Origin: Sinohyriopsis cumingii
Lineage: Eukaryota; Mollusca; Bivalvia; Unionida; Unionidae
Direction of reading: 5' to 3'
Length of the DNA: 64,000 nucleotides
NCBI GenBank assembly: GCA_028554795.2
Contig: CM068842.1
Coordinates: forward strand, 52,837,608-52,901,607
A program made the position numbers and the translations under genes. The notes under the pieces were generated by a model. That model was given only the letters and a program-made list of their open reading frames with translations. It searched no databases and was not told where the DNA came from. Position 1 is the stretch's first letter, and every line of letters begins with the position of its first letter. Shown here piece after piece: positions 24,731 through 33,343 of this stretch.

Positions 24731-25314
24731 TTAACTTCTTAACTTCTTCCACCATCCTCTTATCTTGTCCATCATTCCTTTCTTCTTTTTCTTTTCTGTT
24801 TCCGGCAGCCAGTCCGGGTGGCCCATGGCCCGGAACTTCTCTTGGATTTTCATCCAGTTTGTGTTCAGTTTTTCAAATTCATCCCTTTTTTTCTATTTTC
24901 TTCTTCTTTTCTTTCTTTATACCATCTCTCTTTAATCTTCTTGACTTCTACCTCCATCACTTTTCTCATCAACTCCTCTCCTTTCCTCAGTCTTTCCTGG
25001 CCTCTCTCCACATAAGAGCACTCTGTCCCATGTGACATTTTTTCAAGAAAGCACCTGACTTTGCTTGCATTGTCAAGTGCTTCCTTTAGGCTTCCCACTC
25101 TGACATAGGTGGGATTTATCATACCTCTCAATCTTTTTTCCTCCTCTTCAATCATTCCTGCTATCACTTCTTTTGCTATGTTTAGACATTTAGCGTAGTC
25201 CAGGTACTCTGCTATCTTCCATTCTTTTTCCAGTCTCTCCACTACATAGATACCATCTATTATCCAGTTGTATATATGTACCAAATTGTTGAACAAGTCA
25301 CTTGGAACCACCAC
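24731..25314 (-). pseudogene. Accessory gene a: charged helical protein, frame-shifted
   Basis: The frame open from 25314 begins at GTG with no ATG upstream, so the start is lost or unknown. It gives a helical protein rich in E/K (WKIAEYLDYAKCLNIAKEVI, then KVMEVEVKKIKERWYKERK). It ends at 24865 just after an A7 run. The other frame continues 3' with an equally plausible basic segment (FRAMGHPDWLPE, GWWKKLRS) and stops at 24731, 25 nt before the hairpin. That spacing matches the other flank genes, so I take the single-base shift as a lesion or sequence error. Function unknown. Confidence 0.55.
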
Positions 25315-25370
25315 CTTCGTTTTTATTATTCCGTAGAATGGTTCGAACGACGAAGGTGGTGGGTTATTAT

Positions 25371-25474
25371 AGTGAAAGCGCGGACGTGATGGAAAACATC
25401 CCCTGAAAACATAAAATTAATCTTACCTAGATCATGACCCAACAACGCGCGTACGTGAAGGAAAACATCCCCCC
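25371..25474 (-). promoter_or_regulatory. Conserved upstream block of gene a
   Basis: AGCGCGGACGTGATGGAAAA (25377-25396) with CATCCCC following, then about 40 bp later AACAACGCGCGTACGTGAAG and a second CATCCCC. Repeated with few changes upstream of gene b (26111-26220), showing that the cassettes duplicated together with their control region. Confidence 0.55.
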
Positions 25475-25696
25475 TACTTTTTTCATATAATAAAACCCTA
25501 ACTATACTCTTCACATACGCTAAGAAACCCATAATCTACTATTCACACTAACATACCTGAGCTCTTACAAACACAAACACACAAACACACAAACACATAC
25601 CCTCACATTTTTTAAAAAGAGTTAGTGTTTATATTCACACTACTCTACCTACACACATTGGCAAATTAAAGTTATTTCTTTTCTAGAGTATTGGGT

Positions 25697-25712
25697 AGCC
25701 CTGAAAAGGGCT
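25697..25712 (-). promoter_or_regulatory. Histone-type 3' stem-loop of gene b
   Basis: Minus strand AGCCCT-TTTC-AGGGCT, followed by ACCCAATACTCTAGAAAAGA. It lies 28 nt after the stop of gene b. The stretch 25597-25712 is a direct repeat of 26428-26543 after gene c. Confidence 0.82.
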
Positions 25713-25739
25713 GTTTTTATGAACTCCTGATGCACCTAT

Positions 25740-26066
25740 CTAATGGTTGCACCTTCCTGGCCTGGCGCCGCACACGCATCTTCTTCCCCAGTCTTCTTTC
25801 ACCTTTCTTCTGGGGAGCGCAGAGGGAGGATGATTCGCTTCAACACCCCAATCCTCTGTTTCGGGAATATTGAACGACATCCTCTCTTCTCTTTTCTTTT
25901 CCTCTTCTTCCCTCTCTCTTCTCTCCTCCTCTTCCTTCTTCATTCTTGCTTCTTCTACTATAGCCTCCGCTGATAGTTCGTTTACTATGCGCCTGGCATA
26001 TTCCAGGTGCATCTGGAGTTCTAACAGTTTCACTATTCTGCTATTCATTCTTCTGGCTGTGTTCAT
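25740..26066 (-). CDS. Accessory gene b: small coiled-coil protein
   Basis: 108 residues from the ATG at 26064-26066 (MNTARRMNSRIVKLLELQMH). An N-terminal helix is followed by a very acidic/basic coiled coil (EEEERREREEEEKKREER) and a Cys-containing tail (RRCVCGARPGRC). No family recognised. It ends 28 nt before a histone-type hairpin and is preceded by the conserved upstream block. The same gene survives as a short relic next to the E1 left TIR. Confidence 0.6.
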   Translation of the reverse strand: MNTARRMNSRIVKLLELQMHLEYARRIVNELSAEAIVEEARMKKEEEERREREEEEKKREERMSFNIPETEDWGVEANHPPSALPRRKVKEDWGRRCVCGARPGRCNH

Positions 26067-26110
26067 CAATCAACAAGGGTAGCTAGACTGCCCAGAGAGT
26101 TTCAATTTAT

Positions 26111-26220
26111 AGTGAAAGCGCGGACGTGATGGAAAACATCCCCCTAATAACATAAAATTCATCTTACCTAGATCATGACCAAAATAAAACAACAACGCGC
26201 GGACCTAAAAGAAACACTCA
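26111..26220 (-). promoter_or_regulatory. Conserved upstream block of gene b
   Basis: AGTGAAAGCGCGGACGTGAT (26111-26130), GGAAAACATCCCC, then AACAACGCGCGGACCTAAAA (26191-26210) and GAAACACTCA. The bases between (ATCTTACCTAGATCATGACC) are also shared with the gene a copy. ACGTGA within the motif resembles a CRE/ATF half-site; this is inference. Confidence 0.55.
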
Positions 26221-26527
26221 CTCACTTTTTTATGCTACCCATCACTATTGTAAAATTTTTTATAAATCACTTCAATAGACTATCCACATGCGCAAAGCAA
26301 TCCAATCTAACTCCAAATATACACCTCTAACAGCCAAAAAAACAAACATCATTTTAATCTACTATCCACACCAACCTACTTTATCACTTACAAACACACA
26401 AACACACAATCCTATACACAAACACATACCCTCACATTTTTTGAAAAAGAGTTAGTGTTTATTTTCACACTACTCTATCTTCACACATTGGCAAATCGAT
26501 CGTTATTTCTTTTCTAGAGTATTGGGT

Positions 26528-26543
26528 AGCCCTGAAAAGGGCT
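26528..26543 (-). promoter_or_regulatory. Histone-type 3' stem-loop of gene c
   Basis: Minus strand AGCCCT-TTTC-AGGGCT with 5' AAAAAC and 3' ACCCA, then CTCTAGAAAAGAAATAAC as the purine block. It is 31 nt after the stop of gene c. Confidence 0.84.
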
Positions 26544-26573
26544 GTTTTTTTTTTTTTGCTATGGCATTCTTTT

Positions 26574-26933
26574 TTAGTTTCTAAGAATGCGATGTCCTCT
26601 GAGGATAGACTTTCTGGCGATAGGTCTGCTTCTTCGGAAAGAGAAGAAGAACTCTTTGGTGTCGATACGACAATCGACAAAGCCTCTGTCAGCTTCAGGT
26701 TGCTGCTGCTGTTGTTGTTGTTGCTGCTGTTGCTGCTGTCTCTGAAGTCTGTACTTCTCTGTCCATTCTTCTTTCTCCCTGTTCATTTCTTCTCTGAAGA
26801 GCTCTTCTATCAGGTCTTCAGTGATTTTTAACATTCTCACATTCTCTATTTCTTCTGGCTTCGGTATCAGACTGTGTCTGACCCTATGCAAATTCACGTA
26901 GGCTTCGTTGAGCTTAGCTAGTTTGGAGCACAT
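26574..26933 (-). CDS. Accessory gene c: Q-rich helical protein
   Basis: 119 residues from ATG at 26931-26933. The first 65 residues (MCSKLAKLNEAYVNLHRVRH onward) are conserved in E1. A run of about 13 glutamines follows, encoded by CAG/CAA repeats at 26699-26740, then a basic tail (FRRSRPIARKSILRGHRILR). Family unknown. The conserved upstream block lies about 60 bp 5' of the start, and the hairpin follows the stop. The tail differs from E1, where a stop precedes the Q-run. Confidence 0.62.
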   Translation of the reverse strand: MCSKLAKLNEAYVNLHRVRHSLIPKPEEIENVRMLKITEDLIEELFREEMNREKEEWTEKYRLQRQQQQQQQQQQQQQPEADRGFVDCRIDTKEFFFSFRRSRPIARKSILRGHRILRN

Positions 26934-26992
26934 CTTCTTAGGAGGATGAGTCGATAATGGATGGTTAGACTGGGAACAACCCCGGTTCTTAA

Positions 26993-27026
26993 AGTCAAAG
27001 CGCGGACGTGAAGGAAAACATCCCCC
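26993..27026 (-). promoter_or_regulatory. Conserved upstream block of gene c
   Basis: AAAGCGCGGACGTGAAGGAA followed by AACATCCCCC, the same motif found upstream of genes a and b and, decayed, at 11204-11232 in E1. Only the first half of the two-part block is present. Confidence 0.5.
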
Positions 27027-27154
27027 ACACGGTTTTCGATCCGCAACGTTCAGTGAATGTCATGAGAGGGATAGTAAGAAATGAAAGAGCATCAATCCAA
27101 CAGTCTTATAGCTAAACAAACCACAAAGGCATTTTTTTTTCCAAACACAACATT

Positions 27155-27160
27155 TTTATT
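27155..27160 (-). promoter_or_regulatory. AATAAA signal after the protease gene
   Basis: Reverse-strand AATAAA about 120 nt beyond the protease stop, conserved at 11625-11630 in E1. It contrasts with the hairpin-type 3' ends of the neighbouring accessory genes, which begin only 220 bp away. Confidence 0.6.
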
Positions 27161-27277
27161 CAAAAATCACTTAACACTAAACAACAACAACTCTAACATT
27201 TTTTTAACAATAATCCAACACTATAACATCAAACAATTTTTTTTCAAATCACAAACATTTTTTTCTCAATCTACAGT

Positions 27278-27838
27278 TTACTTTGAACAGGGCTGACAAC
27301 GTTGTGAATGAAATTGTGATTTCCACTGTTGGAAATCATTAGGCCATTGATGGACACTACGTTTCCTAGCTTGAGACAAAAGATAAGCATAATGGTCACA
27401 AAACCATCGATCTACTTTCACATCGTTTCTAGCAGAAGAACGAGGATCGAAATGAGTCACTAAATGTTCTAAGGAATAGCCCAGGCTGCGATGATGCAGA
27501 AAATACACACAGTACTGTCCACACACCAAGGAATCTGTGCCTTGTAATTTCACATTATTGAATCGGGTGGTTTGAGCATTTCTTCTCATAAAGTCAATGA
27601 TATCGTCTTCCAAAGGGGGCAATCCGTACGAATCGAAATATTCCACACATCCTTCTTGAGGAAAGTAGACGGCTACCCAGTGGGTTCCTGGGAGATGACT
27701 GTCGTCCGTGTTGATCACGTAAGCTTGATGGTCTTTAGGTTTGCGATGAGGGAGTTCATCTTTAGCACAGACGACGGGATTCCAAGAAGCCGTATACGAA
27801 CTGTGGTTCAAAAGGTAATAAAGTTCCCAGGTATCCAT
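27278..27838 (-). CDS. Adenain-like maturation cysteine protease
   Basis: 186 residues, close to adenovirus protease length. Catalytic positions visible: His53 (GTHWVAVYF), Asp69 (VEYFDSYG), Gln99 (KLQG) and Cys106 (VCGQYC). Their spacing matches adenain (His, Glu/Asp, Gln seven before Cys). In Mavericks this enzyme is thought to process capsid proteins. It is the last gene of the leftward structural cluster and is followed by a conserved AATAAA. The frame is intact, unlike the E1 copy, which has lost His53 and Asp69. Confidence 0.9.
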   Translation of the reverse strand: MDTWELYYLLNHSSYTASWNPVVCAKDELPHRKPKDHQAYVINTDDSHLPGTHWVAVYFPQEGCVEYFDSYGLPPLEDDIIDFMRRNAQTTRFNNVKLQGTDSLVCGQYCVYFLHHRSLGYSLEHLVTHFDPRSSARNDVKVDRWFCDHYAYLLSQARKRSVHQWPNDFQQWKSQFHSQRCQPCSK

Positions 27839-27856
27839 TGTTTTGTGTTTTCTTCT

Positions 27857-28342
27857 TCACAGGTAATAATAAGTCGTCAATTCGATCCTGACTTTTTGCT
27901 TGAAAATGTCTGACGAATAAACGGTTATTCGTTCTGTTTCCTCACTCTGATTCAGGAGAGCTTCGATACGATGGATCTCTTGAGTGGTTAATGGTGGACA
28001 AGAATGTTCACGCAAGTCTTTATACCACTGGTGCAACACGTCTTTGTTCGAGATGAGACTCCAAGCTTCGTCCAGATACTCGTCCAATTTTTCTTCTTGA
28101 CTCAACATCAGGCATTTATCGTGTTGAATTTGACTGGGATGATCGTTTTGACATCCATAGCAATTTTTCTTGATCAATTCCGTCATTTTATCGACCAAGT
28201 GTTTGGCAAAACAGGAGACTAAATGGGCTTCTTGTTCTGGCCATCTCGACTTCATTATGATCACTTCTTCTTCTTCCACAGTCTCCTCACATTTCATGTC
28301 CAAAGTTTCTCCACTAGGTAAAGAGGGATAACAGTCTTCCAT
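27857..28342 (-). CDS. Conserved Maverick protein with CYGC/DHPSQ motif
   Basis: 161 residues with an acidic N-terminus (EETVEEEEVII) and a central CYGCQNDHPSQIQHDKCLML, whose Cys/His spacing could bind a metal ion. A helical C-terminal half ends KQKVRIEL. A gene of this kind next to the protease is a recurring feature of invertebrate Mavericks as I know them, with no assigned function. It is 18 bp from the protease start and 5 bp from the capsid gene stop, so the cluster is tightly packed. Confidence 0.75.
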   Translation of the reverse strand: MEDCYPSLPSGETLDMKCEETVEEEEVIIMKSRWPEQEAHLVSCFAKHLVDKMTELIKKNCYGCQNDHPSQIQHDKCLMLSQEEKLDEYLDEAWSLISNKDVLHQWYKDLREHSCPPLTTQEIHRIEALLNQSEETERITVYSSDIFKQKVRIELTTYYYL

Positions 28343-28347
28343 GACTT

Positions 28348-29680
28348 CTAGTAATCTAGAATGACTTCTCTCAAACTGTTGATTTCTATGGTATTGTCGA
28401 ATTCGGCATACAGGATGACGTTCAACGTTGGATTAGCAGTAGCGGGGTCTGTTTGGCTTGCAAACTGAATTTCCACACGAATCTGGCCGGATTTTATAGG
28501 GTGGAAATGTCCCTCGTCGCTGCCTTGGTCTGGAGTGAAATCGAAAGCCCACAAAGCATAGCCTCCTGCATAATCTTTGTACGTAATGCCGTGACTGGTG
28601 TTGGTTCCTAACTGACCGGTAGCTTCGTACAGGGACAAGTACGATCTCAAGTAATTCCCGTCACCAAATTTAGGTTCGAAAGGTCGGGTACACAAGGTCT
28701 TGCCATCGCGACTGACTTCGATCTTGGTCACGCCAAAGTGTTGAAAGTAGAAAGGATTTTTTTTTCAAATTTCCGTTGAAGGCTTCATTTTCGACGATAC
28801 CAACGATCAAACGTTTGGGTAGCTGTCCTTGGAACAAATGATCTTGGATCATGGATCGCTGTCCCTTGGGAATGGTGAACGTTTTCACTTCCACGCGTCG
28901 TATGGGATACTTAGCGGTTGTTCTGCTCAATGTTTGACTGATGTCGTTACCCACTTTAGGTAACACTTCCACGCGTCGTACGTAGAGCCTGGCTACCTCG
29001 ATGTCAGTTTTGCAAGCGTCATTACCTATCAAATGGAAAGCGGCACTGCTACGATTCAGTCTCAGGCGAACATCCACCCCGTTCAGCAAATATTTCTCTT
29101 GTAACCACATGTCCAAATGCAAACGATCCATCAGTTCTAAACTTTTGTTTTCTATGATTCTGTTTCTTCGTTCTGTAAATCCCTCATTGTATGATTTAGT
29201 TTTATCCTTTGTATCAGTTTCGGTTGTTTCAAACTCGTTAGCATCGTCAGCTTCCCATACCACACAGGCATCGAGATGAGTGTTCTTGGCGTCTATTCCG
29301 TACGTCAAGAGATTTTCCAGGTACGCTCGATAAGGGTAAGTATCCATGCTGCTGCTGACCAGTTTGTTATTCACGTACAAGTCCACTGAGCTGAACAAGG
29401 AATGCATGAAATTGTTGACTGGAGCTATTACATCAGTACTTTCTAGGGGCGAATTATCCTCTTCGACAACTTTGACTTTCAAGTACAAGTAACTGCTATT
29501 CAGATCGATGTAATCTTCGGGCTGTCCTTTGATTTCAAACTCGATGGGAGCTGAGGCTGTCAATGAGGAGACGGGATGAAATTCCACCCACTGGGATTCT
29601 TGCATCGTCATCATGGTGGGGGGCATGGCAAACAGATCCAGTTCCGTCTTGGAACAAGCGCAAGACTCTCGGTGCATCAT
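28348..29680 (-). pseudogene. Major capsid protein (double jelly-roll type), one frameshift
   Basis: Homologous to the invertebrate proteins annotated F54H12.2-like, which are Maverick major capsid proteins. The first frame (29680 to about 28765) gives SLTASAPIEFEIKGQPEDYI, NNFMHSLFSSVDLYVNNKLV and LHLDMWLQEKYLL, all family-typical. At an A9 run (28764-28772, minus strand) the coding sense moves to another frame, which carries the rest to 28348 (FGDGNYLRSYLSLYEATGQL). Total coding length is about 440 codons, the usual size. The break may be a real indel, a sequencing error in a homopolymer, or slippage. Translated as written, the second jelly-roll is lost. Confidence 0.85.
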
Positions 29681-29698
29681 TTTTTGTTCTGTTCTTTC

Positions 29699-30114
29699 TC
29701 AATAATCGAAAACGTCTAAGTCTCGAACGGTTCTTCTTTTCTTGGCCTTTCTAGCTTGAAGTCTGGTGAAAGGGTGTTTTCTTCGTCGTCTCTTTCTGCC
29801 TTGTCCTTGCTGAATGCCTGACTCGGTAGCGTGCAGAGCATTTATAGGTGTTTCTCGGCGACCCAAAATGTCTTTGCCCGTTTCAGCAAGACATTTTTGC
29901 CTGCCCTCATGAAGGCTTCTTTAGGGTTTTGTTTGTCGATGATGACATTTTAGAGAAATTCTTTGCCTTGCGTCAGTGCCGCATCTTTCAAGGCGTGCAA
30001 TCCGCGTGTCACCATCGGTTTCAACACCGGGGCCACCGAACGAAAGGCCGATTTTAACATGTCTCCTAAACCGTGTCCTCGCTGTTGAGCAACCCCTCGG
30101 TACACTGGATACAT
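29699..30114 (-). pseudogene. Minor capsid/basic core protein, stop plus frameshift
   Basis: Starts ATG at 30112-30114 (MYPVYRGVAQQRGHGLGDML), the glycine-rich start I associate with a conserved Maverick minor virion protein. An in-frame TAA lies about 50 codons in, where E1 has CAA. Further on a single-base shift is needed to reach a long basic tail (RKRRRRKHPFTRLQARKAKK) ending at 29699. Two independent lesions mean this copy is inactive. It sits between capsid and penton-like genes. Confidence 0.72.
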
Positions 30115-30125
30115 GACTTACTTAC

Positions 30126-31040
30126 TTACGAGTCGTGAGAAAACCGTTTTCGAAAATGGAGTTTCACCGTGACTTTTCCTTTGGTGAATGGAATATTTTG
30201 TCCCAAATCTCCTTTTATAGCAATGTTGACCGTGTCCAAATACAACTTGCTGACAGGCAAATAGTGAGGATGGACAAATTCCCGGTGGACGTGGTAAGTG
30301 TTTCCACCTTCCTGGTCATTGGTCGTGGTACTATCCACTTTGAAAGGAATGACACGCAGTAATGGCACGGAGGTGTGTCCCACCACGTTATACTCCACCA
30401 CATCTGAGTACACGAACATCAAATTCAGTCCTTGGTTCAGTTCTACAGGGAATCGAAAGAACTTGTAAAATTCCGTATTGCTGTTGATCTTCGGTTTAAA
30501 ATTTGGAGCCATGTTTGTGTCTCCACCTAAAATATCAAACAAGTCACGATTAAAACTGATGGACAACGTTTGGGTGTCCTGAAATTTCATCAGGAAGCGA
30601 CGAGCCACTTTATGGTACTCCAGGGTGACACTTTTTTTGGCTCTGTTCAGGGCTTTGCCAAAGGCGAACTCGAACCTGGAAGTAATGGTGTCCACCAAAT
30701 GTTGGCCACTAAAATAGAACCCTGCTGGAATTTTCAAGGTGTAGATACTGAAGGGTGGATTGCTGGCTGGTCTTATGTCCCCTGAAAACCCGATGTCAGT
30801 CATGGCATCTTGTAATTGTTGGTTCAGGATTTCGACCTCAAAAGTGTTTTGCGTTTCAGTGATGTTTTTGATTTGTGTAGGGTGAATCATTTCTACTAAA
30901 GCCACTTCCCAATGGGCTTCGTGATCTAAGGGGATGGCTTGAGGTAATTTGGCCGTGTAACAGCACAACGTGTTGTGGGGAAACACCTCCATGGAACTGT
31001 CACTGGGTAAGGTTAAGTAAAATTGGTTTTCGTGACTCAT
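30126..31040 (-). CDS. Penton-like minor capsid protein (candidate)
   Basis: 304 residues, intact. It begins MSHENQFYLTLPSDSSMEVF and contains VYSDVVEYNVVGHTSVPLL and GKVTVKLHFRKRFS. This is a widespread invertebrate Maverick protein always found next to the capsid gene. A penton or other vertex role is my inference from that context and its size. Its ATG overlaps the stop of the upstream membrane protein by ATGA, which suggests coupled or at least very compact expression. The E1 copy is in three frames. Confidence 0.68.
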   Translation of the reverse strand: MSHENQFYLTLPSDSSMEVFPHNTLCCYTAKLPQAIPLDHEAHWEVALVEMIHPTQIKNITETQNTFEVEILNQQLQDAMTDIGFSGDIRPASNPPFSIYTLKIPAGFYFSGQHLVDTITSRFEFAFGKALNRAKKSVTLEYHKVARRFLMKFQDTQTLSISFNRDLFDILGGDTNMAPNFKPKINSNTEFYKFFRFPVELNQGLNLMFVYSDVVEYNVVGHTSVPLLRVIPFKVDSTTTNDQEGGNTYHVHREFVHPHYLPVSKLYLDTVNIAIKGDLGQNIPFTKGKVTVKLHFRKRFSHDS

Positions 31041-31450
31041 AATTCCAGAGTTCTGTGGCTGTCCGAGGGGTTATTACTGGATGTCAGAGGCGTGTCTCCG
31101 CCCAAAATGGGGTTCTGGTTGTGGTTGTTGGAGTGGTGACTGGCACTGGCACTGGACACAACGTTCCCGTTCGAGGAGAATTTCAGGGAGGGATTGGGAA
31201 GCAGGTAACCGATGCAACTGCTCAATAAAATGGTCCACAATTGTTTGTCTCCTTGTTGCAAACTCAAATTGGCGATGGCTGCCCCGATGATACAATACAC
31301 CACGAAGATTTGGCAGAAAAAGACGATTTGCGTTTTAGGCACACGTTCTCCACACCACACCCACAAGGGTTGTTTTTGTAAATCTTGCACAGAAGAACTA
31401 GGGGAAGAAGGAGTGGTCGACGTAGCTGCGTCTGATGTGTGAAAGGGCAT
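31037..31450 (-). CDS. Small two-helix membrane protein
   Basis: 137 residues from the first ATG (31448-31450, MPFHTSDAATSTT). The longer frame to 31459 begins at GTG, and E1 supports a start here. After WVWCGERVPKTQ come a hydrophobic helix (IVFFCQIFVVYCIIGAAIAN) and a second (LWTILLSSCIGYLLPNP). The tail is Ser/Asn-rich. A protein of this layout recurs between integrase and penton-like genes in Mavericks. Its role is unknown, perhaps an inner-membrane or entry factor. It follows the integrase stop by 5 bp. Confidence 0.65.
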   Translation of the reverse strand: MPFHTSDAATSTTPSSPSSSVQDLQKQPLWVWCGERVPKTQIVFFCQIFVVYCIIGAAIANLSLQQGDKQLWTILLSSCIGYLLPNPSLKFSSNGNVVSSASASHHSNNHNQNPILGGDTPLTSSNNPSDSHRTLEL

Positions 31451-31455
31451 GATGG

Positions 31456-32568
31456 TCACTTCTTCTTTTTATAGTCGATGACTTGCGAAGCGTCGATCCA
31501 AGAATCGAAACTGGGTGGATATCCTTTCCAACGTACTTTGACTTCTTTGACACGTCGTTTGCCCACTTTACGGGTTCTGCGTTCGAGAATGCTTTCGATG
31601 TCGTACACGTCGTCTTCTTTTTTGGTGACACGTTGTAACTCGGGCAAATAAAACGTTCCTTTGAGTACTTCTCCGTTCATGTCTTCCAATTTATAGACGG
31701 CAGGATGACGACCATGTACTCGTCCAGTGACGCGAAACAATTCGGTCGTCCAGTTAGGTAAGTAACCTTTGTCGAAAGTGCGTTTGGTTTTGCCAATGCG
31801 TACCCAATCTCCTACGGTCAACTCTCCACTTTTCTTGGGGACAGCCCTCGTCGGGGACGTACCGAACAGGCGCTCGAACACCAGCACTTCGTTGTCGGGA
31901 GTCACGTCTTGCGGGGCACGTCCGATGCTTCGAAGGTAAGATTGGTTGTACGCTTGCACCAGGTGCGGTAAGATGTCGATGTACTTCAGAGTGTGGTGAT
32001 GCGTAAAATATTTCCACATGCGTTCTTTCAAAGTACGTTGAAAACGTTCCACGATGCTGGCTTTGGTTTCGGGATTCTCGGTGGTAAAAAAATGAATGTC
32101 ACGTTTCTTTAATTCTTTTTGGAAAGCTTGGTTCAGAAATTCGGTGCCTTTGTCCGTTTGCCATCGAAGAGGGCGACGACCGCTTTGTTTCAACACCCGT
32201 TGCAGGGCTCGCACTAACTCGCTGCTCGATTTGGAAGTTAAGGGCACGACCCAGGCAAATTTGGAAAAGACGTCGATGACACAAAACAAATATTTGTAGC
32301 CACGATTGTAGCTGGCCAAATGAGAGACATCGGCTAAATCGGCTTGCCATTGATGATCGATGGCTTCCACTCGGGTGCGACTTCTGGCAAACTTGCGTCG
32401 AATGGGTTTGTGCAAAGTGTAGGTAGCTTGTTCTTGTAACCATCGTTGCACTTGAGGTAAACGGAGACTTTTCAGTCGCGTTTTGGCAACACGATACAAT
32501 TTTTGAACTCCTGCGTAACCTGCAGGATGGGAGGGATCGTAGTAAATGCTGGCTAAGACTTTTTCCAT
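31456..32568 (-). CDS. DDE integrase (rve type) with C-terminal chromodomain
   Basis: 370 residues. Catalytic triad visible: Asp77 (QWQADLADVS), Asp139 (RWQTDKGTEF), Glu174 (SIVERFQRTL). An N-terminal helical DNA-binding region (GVQKLYRVAKTR) precedes the core. The last 50 residues form a chromodomain (VYDIESILERR, VRWKGYPPSFDSWIDASQVI), which may steer insertion towards particular histone marks. The frame is intact. The 6-bp duplications and AG/CT termini of E1 and E2 fit this enzyme. It has no close similarity to the integrase of E3. Confidence 0.94.
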   Translation of the reverse strand: MEKVLASIYYDPSHPAGYAGVQKLYRVAKTRLKSLRLPQVQRWLQEQATYTLHKPIRRKFARSRTRVEAIDHQWQADLADVSHLASYNRGYKYLFCVIDVFSKFAWVVPLTSKSSSELVRALQRVLKQSGRRPLRWQTDKGTEFLNQAFQKELKKRDIHFFTTENPETKASIVERFQRTLKERMWKYFTHHHTLKYIDILPHLVQAYNQSYLRSIGRAPQDVTPDNEVLVFERLFGTSPTRAVPKKSGELTVGDWVRIGKTKRTFDKGYLPNWTTELFRVTGRVHGRHPAVYKLEDMNGEVLKGTFYLPELQRVTKKEDDVYDIESILERRTRKVGKRRVKEVKVRWKGYPPSFDSWIDASQVIDYKKKK

Positions 32569-32589
32569 TTTTTATTTTGTGTTGGTGTG

Positions 32590-33294
32590 TTAATAAGTCA
32601 CCCACTCTTCGGTGATGCTACTTTGGGTGGGTCGAAAGGGTGGTTTGGAAACGGATTTACGTGTCCGATGTTCTACGGGAGTAGAAGTCGAAGGTAGTGG
32701 TGGTGGAGGTGGAGGTGGCAATGGAATGGCTTTGGTTTTCTTTTCTTTTTTCGCTTCTGGTTTCCCTTCTTTCTTTTTCACTTCTGTCGAAGGAGGCGTG
32801 GACATCATCTTTTTAACCCAAGCTTTCATTTCTTCTCGTTGGGGTGTGGGGGACGGGGTCAATAAGGATGCTGCAATCTTACTCGAAATGGGAGCTGCTG
32901 GCGGTGTTTGAAACACTTCGCGCATCTCTTCTTCCTCAGGTCTTTGTGGGGTGGCATCTCTGGTGACCCTTGGGGATGGTAGTGGTGGTGGTAATGATGA
33001 TGATGGTGCTGGACTTTTCATCAAGGTCTTAAAATCTTTTAGAGTGGGTAAAGCTGTTTCGTCTAAAGCTTTCTGGTGAAAGAGTTGCAGTCGTTGCAAG
33101 AGTTGACCGTACTTTTGCGATTTTTCTGTTTCGGACAAATCTTGGCGATCCATCAAGGACTGCAATTCGTGTTGTAACTGGGACATCTCGCTCAAATTGG
33201 GATTGGGAGGTAAATGCGGGGTGCGTTGTTCTTGCCACCGATGGTATTCCATCCATCGTTTGTAAGGCACTAAAGCTAGTTTTCGTCCTTCCAT
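32590..33294 (-). CDS. Proline-rich virion-associated protein (unknown)
   Basis: 234 residues. The first 100 are helical and charged (MEGRKLALVPYKRWMEYHRW, QKYGQLLQRLQLFHQKAL). The rest is disordered and Pro/Ser/Lys-rich, including PLPPPPPPPPLPSTSTP. The start MxxRKLxLVP-like is common for a Maverick gene next to the integrase. No catalytic motif. It may be a core or scaffold protein, which is inference from position. Confidence 0.6.
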   Translation of the reverse strand: MEGRKLALVPYKRWMEYHRWQEQRTPHLPPNPNLSEMSQLQHELQSLMDRQDLSETEKSQKYGQLLQRLQLFHQKALDETALPTLKDFKTLMKSPAPSSSLPPPLPSPRVTRDATPQRPEEEEMREVFQTPPAAPISSKIAASLLTPSPTPQREEMKAWVKKMMSTPPSTEVKKKEGKPEAKKEKKTKAIPLPPPPPPPLPSTSTPVEHRTRKSVSKPPFRPTQSSITEEWVTY

Positions 33295-33343
33295 GGGGTT
33301 GTCAGGGGTCGATTCTGAGATCTTGGGACTTTCGAAGGCCTTT

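Noticed and set aside
25376..25403. GGAAAACATCCCC as a possible NF-kB/Rel site
   Set aside because: The half-sites are spaced 13 bp overall, longer than usual Rel sites. Kept only as a conserved unknown block.
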